Assembly (NCBI GenBank): GCA_007132185.1
Contig: SLPC01000075.1
Location: 1-41,448 of the forward strand
From: Anaerolineae bacterium
GTDB lineage: Bacteria > Chloroflexota > Anaerolineae > UBA1429
Direction of reading: 5' to 3'
DNA: 41,448 nt
Shown: positions 34,274 through 41,448 of the stretch, in pieces
Layout: every line of letters starts with the position of its first letter
Position numbering within the stretch: position 1 is the stretch's first letter
Made by a program: the position numbers and the translations under genes
The notes under the pieces: generated by a model
Told to the model about the DNA's origin: nothing
Databases searched by the model: none
The model's input: the letters and a program-made list of their open reading frames with translations, nothing else

Positions 34274-34318
34274 GCGACAATCGGTGCTTGCAGGGCTGCA
34301 TTCAACCAGGAGAATGCA

Positions 34319-35338
34319 ATGCGCATTGTGCTAGATGCTATGGGCAGCGATCACGCCCCCGGGGTAGACGTAAGAGGAGCCGTACGTGCCGCCCGCCGTT
34401 TTGGCCAGGAGATGGTGCTGGTGGGGCGCGAGGGCGCCGTCCGGGCCGAGCTGGATGGGCTCGATACCGATGGGCTCGCGATATCGGTGGTGGATGCCGC
34501 TGAGGTGGTCGAGATGGGCGAGCATCCTGCCCAGGCAGTGCGGGCCAAGAAGGATGCCTCTATCGTGGTGGGCATGCGCCTGTTGCGAGAGGGGGAAGCC
34601 GATGCCCTGGTATCGGCCGGTAACTCGGGCGGCGTGCTGGCCGCCACGTTGGTAGGGGCCGGGCGCATCGGGCGCATCCCCGGTATAGATCGGCCAGCTA
34701 TCTCCACGGTCATCCCCGCGCCGGACGGGTGGAGCTTTATGCTGGACATTGGCGCCAACGCCGACTGTCGGCCCGAGTGGCTGGCGCAGTTTGCCATCAT
34801 GGGCGCGATCTATGCCGAAAAGGTGCTGGGCAAGCCGAACCCGCGTGTGGCCCTGCTCTCCAACGGTGAGGAAAAGACCAAGGGGAATCAACTGGTGCAG
34901 GATGCCCACACCCTGCTCGATAGCCTTTCGCCGGGCCTGAACCTGGTCGGCAATGTAGAGGGCAAGGACATAACCGAGGGGCTGGCTGACGTGATCGTCA
35001 CCGACGGCTTTACGGGCAATGTGGCCATCAAGACGGCTGAGGGCACCGCGGCGATGCTGTTCTCCCTGCTGCGCAGCGAGATCAAGAGTCGCAAGCTGGC
35101 CACGCTGGGGGCGCTGTTTGCCGGGCCTGCTTTCCGCGCGGTGGCATCCCGGCTGGACTATCGGGAATTTGGCGGCGCCATGCTGCTGGGCGTCAACCAA
35201 CCGGTGATCATCGCCCATGGCCGCTCAGACGAGCTGGCCATCGAAAATGCCATCGGCGTAGCCATCTCGGCCGTACAGGCCAATGTCATTACCAGCATCC
35301 GCGACCGTATGCAAGCCCAGAATCAGGAAACGGATTGA
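34319..35338 (+). CDS. plsX: Phosphate acyltransferase PlsX
   Basis: A 339-residue PlsX of normal length. The start RIVLDAMGSDHAPGVDVRGA is the family signature, followed by VVDAAEVVEMGEHPAQAVRAKKDAS, LVSAGNSGGVLAA and DGFTGNVAIKTAEGTA. PlsX turns acyl-ACP into acyl-phosphate for PlsY, the first step of membrane phospholipid synthesis, at the membrane surface. AGGAG lies before the ATG. Often plsX is next to fabD/fabH or rpmF; here it is followed by a NERD-like membrane protein 37 bases later, so the usual context is lost. Confidence 0.94.
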   Translation: MRIVLDAMGSDHAPGVDVRGAVRAARRFGQEMVLVGREGAVRAELDGLDTDGLAISVVDAAEVVEMGEHPAQAVRAKKDASIVVGMRLLREGEADALVSAGNSGGVLAATLVGAGRIGRIPGIDRPAISTVIPAPDGWSFMLDIGANADCRPEWLAQFAIMGAIYAEKVLGKPNPRVALLSNGEEKTKGNQLVQDAHTLLDSLSPGLNLVGNVEGKDITEGLADVIVTDGFTGNVAIKTAEGTAAMLFSLLRSEIKSRKLATLGALFAGPAFRAVASRLDYREFGGAMLLGVNQPVIIAHGRSDELAIENAIGVAISAVQANVITSIRDRMQAQNQETD

Positions 35339-35375
35339 GCAACGCGACATTAGCGCGAGATCTGACGAGGAGAGT

Positions 35376-36071
35376 ATGGAGACCACTGTCAATGAGACGT
35401 TCCTGGCCAAGCGAGCCAAGTATGCGCGCTGGGGCACCCTGCTCGGCCTGGGAGCGCTATTCGCCGGATTGCTCACCGCTGGCCAGCAGCAACTGCTGTT
35501 ATCCTACGCGCTGCTGCTGGTAGGTCTGCTGGCAGCCAGCGTTGGTTCCTATATGGCCAACCGCTATGTGCGAGAGCCCCGCGCAGATCAGCGCATCGCT
35601 GAGGCACTCGATTCGCTGGACAAGCGCTATGTGCTGTATAGTTACTATCTTCCCAGCGAGCAGGTGCTCTTTTCTCACCAGGGTTTCACCGTGCTGGAGA
35701 TCCGCAATCAGGAGGGCCTCGTCATCTATGCGGACGGACGTTGGAGCCACAAGGCCGGATGGCGCAAGATCATGAATCTTTTTGGCGAGCCTTCTCTGGG
35801 CAAGCCCGATCAGGACTTGGAGCGAGAGATGGGGTGGGTTCGTGAGTGGGTGGACACGTTCGATCCAGAGCAGGAGATTCCGGTCAATGGCATCATTGTC
35901 TTTACCAACCCCAAAGTTACATTGGACATCCAAGGCCTTGATACCCCTTATGCCTCCCTGGACGAACTGGCGGCCGTAATCAAGGCGGGATTGGATAGCC
36001 GTCCGCCGCTCTCAACAAGAAAGCGTCGCGAAATCAGGAGCATGCTGGATGACATGGTTACCCGGGCTTGA
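35376..36071 (+). CDS. Membrane protein with a divergent NERD-like domain
   Basis: A 231-residue protein. Two transmembrane helices lie at about residues 20-37 and 40-60. The rest resembles the NERD (nuclease-related) domain: VLFSHQGFTVLEIRNQEGLVIYADGRW, given here as one region, corresponds to the strand with the E-x-K motif, which reads EIR, and PDQDLEREMGWVREWV with VNGIIVFTN matches the following helix and strand. The altered catalytic residues suggest it may not be an active nuclease. ATG 35376 has GAGGAG upstream. Its last 23 bases overlap the start of the GT39-like gene, so the two are translationally coupled. Confidence 0.5.
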   Translation: METTVNETFLAKRAKYARWGTLLGLGALFAGLLTAGQQQLLLSYALLLVGLLAASVGSYMANRYVREPRADQRIAEALDSLDKRYVLYSYYLPSEQVLFSHQGFTVLEIRNQEGLVIYADGRWSHKAGWRKIMNLFGEPSLGKPDQDLEREMGWVREWVDTFDPEQEIPVNGIIVFTNPKVTLDIQGLDTPYASLDELAAVIKAGLDSRPPLSTRKRREIRSMLDDMVTRA

Positions 36072-38448
36072 GCGCTATGGCGGCCGCGTCTGGCGGCGAA
36101 TCAGCCCATCACTAGTCCTTCTGGTCGCCTTTGCGCTGCAGGTCTATCGCTTGGGTGACGCCAACCTTTGGTGGGATGAGGCTCTGGCCATCTGGGCTGT
36201 GCGCATGGGACTCGTCGATGTCACCTTATGGACGGCCGGTGACGTGCATCCTCCGCTCTATTTCTGGTCGCTTTGGGGCTGGGTCCAGGTGGCGGGCCAA
36301 TCCGAGTTTGGCATGCGCTTTCTATCCGTGATCTTTGGAGTGCTGACCGTGGCCGTCGTCTATCGGTTTGGCCTGCTGGTGGGAGGGCACAATACTGGGC
36401 TGCTGGCCAGTCTGCTCACGGCGTTGAGCCGCTTTCATGTCTGGTGGTCGCAAGAGATGCGCATGTATATCCTCGCCAGCCTGCTGGGCGTGCTATCCAT
36501 GTATCTGTTCCTGCGCTGGCTACGGAGCCTTTCTCGCGTGCCGCCCCCCCGCCTGCGCGTCGAGACTCGCTGGCTACTGCTGATCGGCTATATACTCGCA
36601 ACCCTTGGCGCCCTGTACACCATCTTTCTCATGGGGGCGTGGGTCTTGGTCCAGAACCTGGTGGTCCTTGTGGCATTACTTTGGCCCCAGGGGTATCGGA
36701 AGAGACGGCTGCTTGTGCAATGGGTGGTGGCCCAACTAGCCATACTGGCGGGGTTGGCGGTATGGCTCTCGTTTTCGTGGGAGCGTATGCCCACCTGGTC
36801 TGTAGCCGAGCCGGTGGCGCCTACCTTTATTCTGGAGCTATATGCGGTACTGCTGACAACGGGCGTCTCGGTCCATATTCGGCAGTTCCGTTGGGCTGTG
36901 ATCCTTCCGGCTATCGTCACGATAGGGGGGTTGGTGCTGCTGGTGCGCCGCACACAACGGGGACAGGCAGCCGTGCATGAGACGATTAGCTGGATCACGC
37001 TTCTGATCGCCGCGGCGGTGCCACCGGTCATGATCTACCTCTCCACGCTCCCTCGCAGCCTCTTTTATACGCCGCATGTCGAGGCGCGCTATTTTTTGCC
37101 GTTTGCACCTGTTTTTTGGGTTTTATTGGCTTGGTCGGTGGTTGTCATAGGAGCTCGGTTACGCAAGGTGGCGTTGGCGCTAGCCCTCGCGTTGGTGCTC
37201 AGCTGGATCATTGTGCTGCCCGGTCACTATGCCGATCGCTATCTGCGAGACGAGTTGCAGACCATGGTGCACGCCATCGGCAGCCAAGCGGCCGAGAATG
37301 ACGCTGTGCTGCTGGTTGCGGGCAGCCGCTATCCGGTGTTTATGTACTATTATGAGCTCGTACCGGCGCCAGACCCTCCTGAGATGCAGACTATCACCCG
37401 GGCAGAGATTTCGCTCACGCCGGAGATGGTGGAGGGCTGGATGGAGCAGCATGCGGACGCCTATCAGCGCATCTGGCTGGCCGAGGTCGAAGCCCACCTG
37501 AGCGATCCTGACCGCCTGGTGCGCCAGGCATTGGATAACCGCTTTGAGCTGCTACACTCTGAAGAGTTTGACCACAACGCTCTCTTTGTCTATGCGCCCG
37601 AGGGCGTTGGGATGCCTCGCGTAACCTCGGGGTATTCGCCCGAGAACACCAATATCCGTGGGGCGCTCTTTGGATCTTTGCGGGGATGGGAGCTCCCGGT
37701 AGATACCTTTACGCCAGGCGACGAGATGCGGGTCGCCTTGTACTGGGATAGATTGCCACTGCGACCTGTGATGATCGAGTTGGTCAACCCACAGGAGCAG
37801 GTGGTGATGCGACGGCGGATGGCGCTCAATGTCAGCGTGCCGCCCTTGCGCGAGCGTATAGACCTGCCCGTGTCGCCGACGCTGCCGACAGACCGCTATC
37901 TGTTGCGACTTGTGCCAGAAGGGCAGCCGCCCTTTGAGCTGACGCATGTACGCATCGCCGATACGCTTCCAGGCCCGCCTGCCGATGGCCCCAAAGTGGG
38001 CCTAGATCTCATATGGGGCGAGAGCATTGTGCTGAGGGGCCTCAGCCTCGAGGGTGACCGGTTCCGGGTTGTGGATCTTGAGCCGGGGGAAGCATTGTTG
38101 GTCGATCTGTACTGGCAGGTGGAGAGGGCGCCGCAGGCCGACTATGCACTGTTTCTGCATCTGGTTGGCGAGGCGTTCAACCCGGCCACTGGCGGCCCTA
38201 TATGGGGCCAGCAAGACGCCCCGCCATTGCAGGGTATGTGGCTCACAAGAACCTGGCGCACGGGGGAGGCTCTCGTAGACCGGCATGCCATTACGCTGGA
38301 CCCGGATGCGCCTGAAGGGAGCTATTCCCTCGTGCTGGGGCTGTACAATATAGAGACGCTCCAGAGGCTAGCGATACGAGATCGTCTGGGACAGGATATG
38401 GGCGATCACCTGCGGCTGGACACCCTTATCCACGTGAGATCACGCTAG
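36049..38448 (+). CDS. GT39/ArnT-type membrane glycosyltransferase
   Basis: A 799-residue GT-C fold glycosyltransferase. After a first helix (residues 20-33) the outer loop has ANLWWDEALAIW with the catalytic Asp43/Glu44, and HPPLYFW at 67-73, as in the PMT/ArnT families that take sugar from a polyprenyl-phosphate donor. About ten more helices reach to residue 395. The C-terminal 380 residues are outside the membrane and beta-rich, holding a MRVALYWDRLPL-type repeat twice (LLVDLYWQVERAP is the second), which looks like a carbohydrate-binding module. ATG 36049 has AGGAG 8 bases upstream, inside the preceding gene. The 3' end overlaps the opposing HNH gene by 23 bases. Confidence 0.82.
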   Translation: MTWLPGLERYGGRVWRRISPSLVLLVAFALQVYRLGDANLWWDEALAIWAVRMGLVDVTLWTAGDVHPPLYFWSLWGWVQVAGQSEFGMRFLSVIFGVLTVAVVYRFGLLVGGHNTGLLASLLTALSRFHVWWSQEMRMYILASLLGVLSMYLFLRWLRSLSRVPPPRLRVETRWLLLIGYILATLGALYTIFLMGAWVLVQNLVVLVALLWPQGYRKRRLLVQWVVAQLAILAGLAVWLSFSWERMPTWSVAEPVAPTFILELYAVLLTTGVSVHIRQFRWAVILPAIVTIGGLVLLVRRTQRGQAAVHETISWITLLIAAAVPPVMIYLSTLPRSLFYTPHVEARYFLPFAPVFWVLLAWSVVVIGARLRKVALALALALVLSWIIVLPGHYADRYLRDELQTMVHAIGSQAAENDAVLLVAGSRYPVFMYYYELVPAPDPPEMQTITRAEISLTPEMVEGWMEQHADAYQRIWLAEVEAHLSDPDRLVRQALDNRFELLHSEEFDHNALFVYAPEGVGMPRVTSGYSPENTNIRGALFGSLRGWELPVDTFTPGDEMRVALYWDRLPLRPVMIELVNPQEQVVMRRRMALNVSVPPLRERIDLPVSPTLPTDRYLLRLVPEGQPPFELTHVRIADTLPGPPADGPKVGLDLIWGESIVLRGLSLEGDRFRVVDLEPGEALLVDLYWQVERAPQADYALFLHLVGEAFNPATGGPIWGQQDAPPLQGMWLTRTWRTGEALVDRHAITLDPDAPEGSYSLVLGLYNIETLQRLAIRDRLGQDMGDHLRLDTLIHVRSR

Positions 38449-38977
38449 CCGAGGTCGGCGCGCCTATCTGCCCCATGTCCGGTATATACTTGCCCCATAC
38501 CTCGTGCGCCGAGGCATTGGACAGGACGACAAAGGCCAGGAATTGGGGTCGGGCAGGCTTTCGAGCCAGGGTCATACGGGCCTCTTGGAGAGTCTTGCCG
38601 CCCTTGCGCGAGTTGCAGGCGCGGCAGGCGCAAGCCACATTGTCCCACGTGGTCTTGCCACCCTGTACCTTGGGCAGCACATGGTCCATGGTAAGCTCGG
38701 AGCTATTGCCCGAAAAGCCACAATATTGGCAGGTATAGTTGTCACGGGCCAACAGGGCGCGACGCGTTAGCGGCACGAACATGCGCCGGGGCACCCGCAC
38801 ATAGTACACCAGCCGAATGACAAGTGGGTAGGGTAGCGAGAGGTTGGACGCACGGATGCGCTCCTCCGTTGCTTCGAGGAGTTCGGCCTTTTCTTTGAGC
38901 AAGAGTACGATTGCGCGGCGCACACTGACGACGCTCAATGGTTCATAGGTAGCATTCAATACCAGGACCGATGCCAT
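38426..38977 (-). CDS. HNH endonuclease family protein
   Basis: A 183-residue protein. Residues 1-70 form the N-terminal domain common in this family (VLVLNATYEPLSVVSVRRAIVLLL). Then comes the HNH core: zinc cysteines Cys83 and Cys86 (CQYC), Asp98-His99 in TMDHVLPK, Asn113 in WDNV, and Cys118/Cys121 in CRACN. So all HNH residues and both CxxC pairs are present. Such stand-alone proteins are widespread and conserved in Chloroflexota, Cyanobacteria and Actinobacteria; the cell role is not known. ATG 38977 is chosen because the promoter lies just upstream and homologous starts begin at MASVLVLN. A weak GGGATAGAGG precedes it. Confidence 0.83.
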   Translation of the reverse strand: MASVLVLNATYEPLSVVSVRRAIVLLLKEKAELLEATEERIRASNLSLPYPLVIRLVYYVRVPRRMFVPLTRRALLARDNYTCQYCGFSGNSSELTMDHVLPKVQGGKTTWDNVACACRACNSRKGGKTLQEARMTLARKPARPQFLAFVVLSNASAHEVWGKYIPDMGQIGAPTSASVISRG

Positions 38978-39025
38978 GCCTCTATCCCTTTTTGGGTGCC
39001 AAGGTAATCGCATAAAATCTCAAAT

Positions 39026-39054
39026 AGTGTAGCATCGGCGTTTCACTATGTCAA
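39026..39054 (-). promoter_or_regulatory. Promoter of the HNH gene
   Basis: On the minus strand TTGACA (39054-39049), 17 bases, TACACT (39031-39026). The expected leader before ATG 38977 is about 42 bases. Confidence 0.65.
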
Positions 39055-39126
39055 TCTGCCTGCGAGCGGCAATCTGTCAAAAACGTAAAGCTTCTCGTGC
39101 GTCCTGTAGCGCCATAGGCCGATCCT

Positions 39127-39155
39127 TTGACATGGCATAACGCCCTCGCTATCAT
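39127..39155 (+). promoter_or_regulatory. Promoter of the sulfatase-maturase gene, giving a leaderless message
   Basis: TTGACA (39127-39132), 17 bases, TATCAT (39150-39155). The expected transcript start, 7 bases after the -10, is the A of ATG 39162, and no ribosome-binding site is present before that ATG. Confidence 0.65.
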
Positions 39156-39161
39156 AGCGAC

Positions 39162-40436
39162 ATGTTACAAACTGACGCCCACCCTGCCATCCGTACCCAG
39201 CCCCGTAGCCTGCTGATCAAGCCGGCCTCGGGCGACTGCAACCTGCACTGCACCTACTGCTTTTACCACGATCGGCCGACGGACCCCTATCGTGGCGATC
39301 GTCAGGGGCCTCGTCACAGGATGAGCTATGAGGTGCTCGAGACCCTCATCCGTCAGGGGATGCAGCTCGACCGGCGGCAGGCCACCTTTGGCTGGCAGGG
39401 GGGCGAGCCCACCCTGTGCGGACTGGATTTCTTTGTCGAGGCGGTGGCCCTCCAAAAGCGCCATGGAGCGCCTGGCCAATCGGTGAGCAATGGCCTGCAG
39501 ACCAACGCTCTGCTCCTGGATAAAGAATGGGCGCGGTTCCTGCGACAGTACAGCTTTTTGCTGGGGGTCAGCCTGGATGGGCCCGCCGCCTACCACGACC
39601 TGTATCGCACCCATGTGCATGGGGCCGGCAGCCATGCCCGCGTAATGGAATCGCTGCGCCTGCTGGAGCGTGAGGGCGTCGAGTTCAACATCCTGAGCGT
39701 CGTCAACCGCGTGACGGGCGCCCACGGCGGCGAGATCTATGATTATCTGGTGGGTGAGGGGTTCCAGTATCTACAGTTCATCCCCTGCGTCGAGATGGAC
39801 CTCGCCACCGGACGCCTGACCGATTTCTCCGTCACGCCCGAGCTGTATGGCGACTTTCTATGCGAGGTGTTCGACCGCTGGTACAATGGCGGGAATCCCC
39901 AGACCTCGGTGCGCGATTTCGATGCCATCCTCTCGGTGTATCTGGGCCAAGAGGCGCCCATGTGCTGCTATCAGGCGCGCTGCGGTGGCTACCTGGTGGT
40001 GGAGCACAATGGCGATCTCTATCCATGTGACTTTTTCGTGCAGGAGGATTTGCGCTTGGGCAACGTGCTGGAGATGTCGCTGGAGGAAGCCTTTGCCGGG
40101 GCCGCCCTCCAGGCCTTTGCCGCGCAAAAGGCAGCCCCCCGCCGGGAATGCGCCGTATGCGCCTGGCTCCTCCTCTGCCAGCAGGGATGCTGGCGATTCA
40201 TCGGCGTCGAGGGCCATGCGCGCCACTATCTCTGCCGGGCGTACCAGCAGTTCTTTGCCCACAGCCATGAGGGATTCATGGCCCTGCGCGACCGCCTGTT
40301 GGGGCAGGCCCTTGGCCGGCGGCCCTCCGTGCCCGTGCTCCCCGTCGGGCGCAACGACCCCTGTCCCTGCGGCTCGGGCAAAAAGCTCAAGCAGTGCTGC
40401 GCGTCCCGGCGCCCGGCCTGGCTGGTCAAGGCGTAG
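39162..40436 (+). CDS. Anaerobic sulfatase-maturating radical SAM enzyme with SEC-C tail
   Basis: A 424-residue radical SAM protein. KPASGDCNLHCTYCFYHD contains the SAM cluster cysteines Cys26, Cys30 and Cys33 in anSME wording; FGWQGGEPTLCG is the GGEP motif. The SPASM half has CCYQARCGGYLVVEHNGDLYPCDFF and CAVCAWLLLCQQGC, with cysteines for two further clusters. anSMEs turn a Cys or Ser of sulfatases into formylglycine. The last 29 residues are a SEC-C zinc motif (NDPCPCGSGKKLKQCC, from Cys401), unusual for this family. No sulfatase gene is in the window. ATG 39162 lacks a ribosome-binding site; see the promoter. Confidence 0.88.
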   Translation: MLQTDAHPAIRTQPRSLLIKPASGDCNLHCTYCFYHDRPTDPYRGDRQGPRHRMSYEVLETLIRQGMQLDRRQATFGWQGGEPTLCGLDFFVEAVALQKRHGAPGQSVSNGLQTNALLLDKEWARFLRQYSFLLGVSLDGPAAYHDLYRTHVHGAGSHARVMESLRLLEREGVEFNILSVVNRVTGAHGGEIYDYLVGEGFQYLQFIPCVEMDLATGRLTDFSVTPELYGDFLCEVFDRWYNGGNPQTSVRDFDAILSVYLGQEAPMCCYQARCGGYLVVEHNGDLYPCDFFVQEDLRLGNVLEMSLEEAFAGAALQAFAAQKAAPRRECAVCAWLLLCQQGCWRFIGVEGHARHYLCRAYQQFFAHSHEGFMALRDRLLGQALGRRPSVPVLPVGRNDPCPCGSGKKLKQCCASRRPAWLVKA

Positions 40437-40631
40437 CGTAGGGGATAAGATCGCTGGTGCCGAGCGGCCTAGAGTTCATATTCGCTAGCAGATTGGTTGG
40501 GTGCACACGTACCATCAGGAATCGCATGATGGCCATTGCTGTCAGAGTGCTTGGTGACAGAGTGGCGCTTGAGGAACCACCGACTCGTGCCTTATGGGGC
40601 GAGAATATGCAGGCGGGAGAACGCCAAGAGA

Positions 40632-41129
40632 ATGTCACCCAACACATGTGACCTGAGTCAAAGCAGCAGCAGAAGAATAGTGTTGCGGAGTTCTACATTT
40701 GCCCGGGTTTTGGAGTCCAGGATTGACATAAATGCTCCGATATCTGATGTGTGGGATGCACTTGTCGATGTCGAATCCTGGGGGAAATGGAACTCGTTCA
40801 TACCTGTGGTGGAAGGGGAACTAGAAGCCGGCAACACAATGAGAATCAAAGTAGTCTCTCCAGGCATGAAAGAGATGATCTTTAAGCCTACGGTATATGC
40901 AGTTGAGCAAGAACAAAGGATCTCTTGGGGTGGCGGATTTCTGCTCTTTGTTTACAAAGGTATTCACGAGTTCATCTTGGAGGAGCTTGATCAAAGCACA
41001 ACCAGACTCAGGCAGATAGAAAGATTCCAGGGACCGATCGTTCTGTTCATGAAAAACATGATTCAAAGAACCGCTATAGGATACTTGAACATGAATGAAG
41101 AACTGAAACACTATCTGGAGTACGACTGA
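40632..41129 (+). CDS. SRPBCC-family lipid/ligand-binding protein
   Basis: About 165 residues. From VLESRIDINAPISDVWDALVDVESWGKWNSF (given as the N-terminal strand, helix and loop) to FILEELDQSTTRLRQIERF it fits the START/Bet v1-like SRPBCC fold, used by polyketide cyclases and small-ligand binders. The start is uncertain: ATG 40632 has only AAGAGA before it, and the domain begins about 26 residues later, so a GTG/TTG near 40681-40712 is also possible. Its base composition is clearly poorer in GC than the flanking genes, which suggests transfer. The ligand is unknown. A hydrophobic turn (GGGFLLFVYKGI) is part of the fold. Confidence 0.65.
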   Translation: MSPNTCDLSQSSSRRIVLRSSTFARVLESRIDINAPISDVWDALVDVESWGKWNSFIPVVEGELEAGNTMRIKVVSPGMKEMIFKPTVYAVEQEQRISWGGGFLLFVYKGIHEFILEELDQSTTRLRQIERFQGPIVLFMKNMIQRTAIGYLNMNEELKHYLEYD

Positions 41130-41150
41130 GGGAGCCTGCCCACTCTTCGA

Positions 41151-41306
41151 ATGCACCTTCCACCAAGCTCACGGATCGGCAGCAAGATCGTTCTCATCGA
41201 TGGTGACATGATGGCCCAGCTCATGATTGACTATGGCATCGCAGTCTCGCCGGTGGCCTCGTACGAGATCAAGCGCATCGACTCGGACTATTTCGTCGAG
41301 GACTGA
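41151..41306 (+). pseudogene. Remnant of an mrr-type restriction endonuclease (C-terminal end only)
   Basis: A 51-codon frame whose last 44 residues match the extreme C-terminus of Mrr-family restriction proteins: RIGSKIVLIDGD, MMAQLMIDYGIAV, then ASYEIKRIDSDYFVED and the stop. The catalytic domain and N-terminal winged helix are absent; upstream lies the SRPBCC gene, so the front part was lost. The stretch before Arg8 does not match the family in any frame I tried, so the break is near 41170. In Mrr this end is part of the nuclease domain border. It is probably not functional. Confidence 0.6.
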
Positions 41307-41448
41307 TCCAACGCCAGAGTGGGCTGCATCGCAGAGTGACACGTGTAGGGACTGAGCCCGCCCATGCATCCCGACCTGCCGCCATCCTCTTGATCCCCAG
41401 CGATGCGGAAAATGCCCATCAAGCGCGATCTACGGGACCGCCCACCGC

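Overview
The window looks like chromosome from a GC-rich bacterium of the phylum Chloroflexota, probably class Anaerolineae. This is inferred from the gene mix: a LonA protease, a MutL with the endonuclease motif, BioY, L25 of the long Ctc type, DUF4012 and exopolysaccharide genes, a CHAT/STAND/TPR giant protein, strong AGGAG ribosome-binding sites, sigma70-type promoters and tRNA genes without an encoded CCA. No 16S or species marker is present. There is no rRNA, CRISPR array, insertion sequence or intact prophage. Most of the window is ordinary chromosome; the accessory-looking parts are 17.2-22.0 kb, 22.7-23.1 kb, 30.1-31.1 kb and 40.4-41.4 kb.

Layout. 1-1212: the 3' end of an aldehyde:ferredoxin oxidoreductase and a stand-alone ClpP-like protease. 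1287-7545: a Gfo/Idh/MocA oxidoreductase diverging from a first polysaccharide cluster (two GT2 glycosyltransferases and an initiating sugar-phosphate transferase), then a converging HemL-like aminotransferase. 7546-8096: a non-coding stretch with tandem repeats. 8097-10469: a His/Met-rich exported protein, a QueG-like iron-sulfur protein and a TIM-barrel sugar isomerase. 10742-17079: mutL, a PspC/LiaF-type envelope-stress pair, a membrane protein and lon. 17284-22701: a CHAT-like/STAND/TPR protein, an LCAT-like lipase/acyltransferase and BioY. 22739-29306: a small HTH regulator with an operator inside its promoter, then a second surface-polysaccharide cluster (DUF4012 protein, glycosidase-like protein, second initiating transferase, secreted beta-sandwich protein, sortase). 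29583-32183: arfB, a HEPN-domain protein, rplY and tRNA-Val. 32375-38977: an M23 peptidase/glycosidase fusion, tRNA-Leu, plsX, a NERD-like membrane protein, a GT39-like membrane glycosyltransferase and an HNH endonuclease. 39162-41306: an anaerobic sulfatase-maturase with a SEC-C tail, an SRPBCC protein of lower GC, and a remnant of an mrr restriction gene.

How the genes fit together. Two clusters build and attach surface polysaccharide; each has its own membrane enzyme that loads the first sugar onto undecaprenyl phosphate, and the second sits beside a sortase. lon, the ClpP-like protein and the PspC/LiaF pair serve protein and envelope quality control. arfB, the HEPN protein, L25 and tRNA-Val form a run of same-strand, translation-related genes.

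The best candidate for an undescribed system is the pair at 17.3-22.0 kb: a STAND-type NTPase with a CHAT-like N-terminus that keeps a cysteine but has lost the catalytic histidine, followed after 90 bases on the same strand by a lipase-like hydrolase. This organisation resembles sensor/effector conflict systems, but the functional link is inference.
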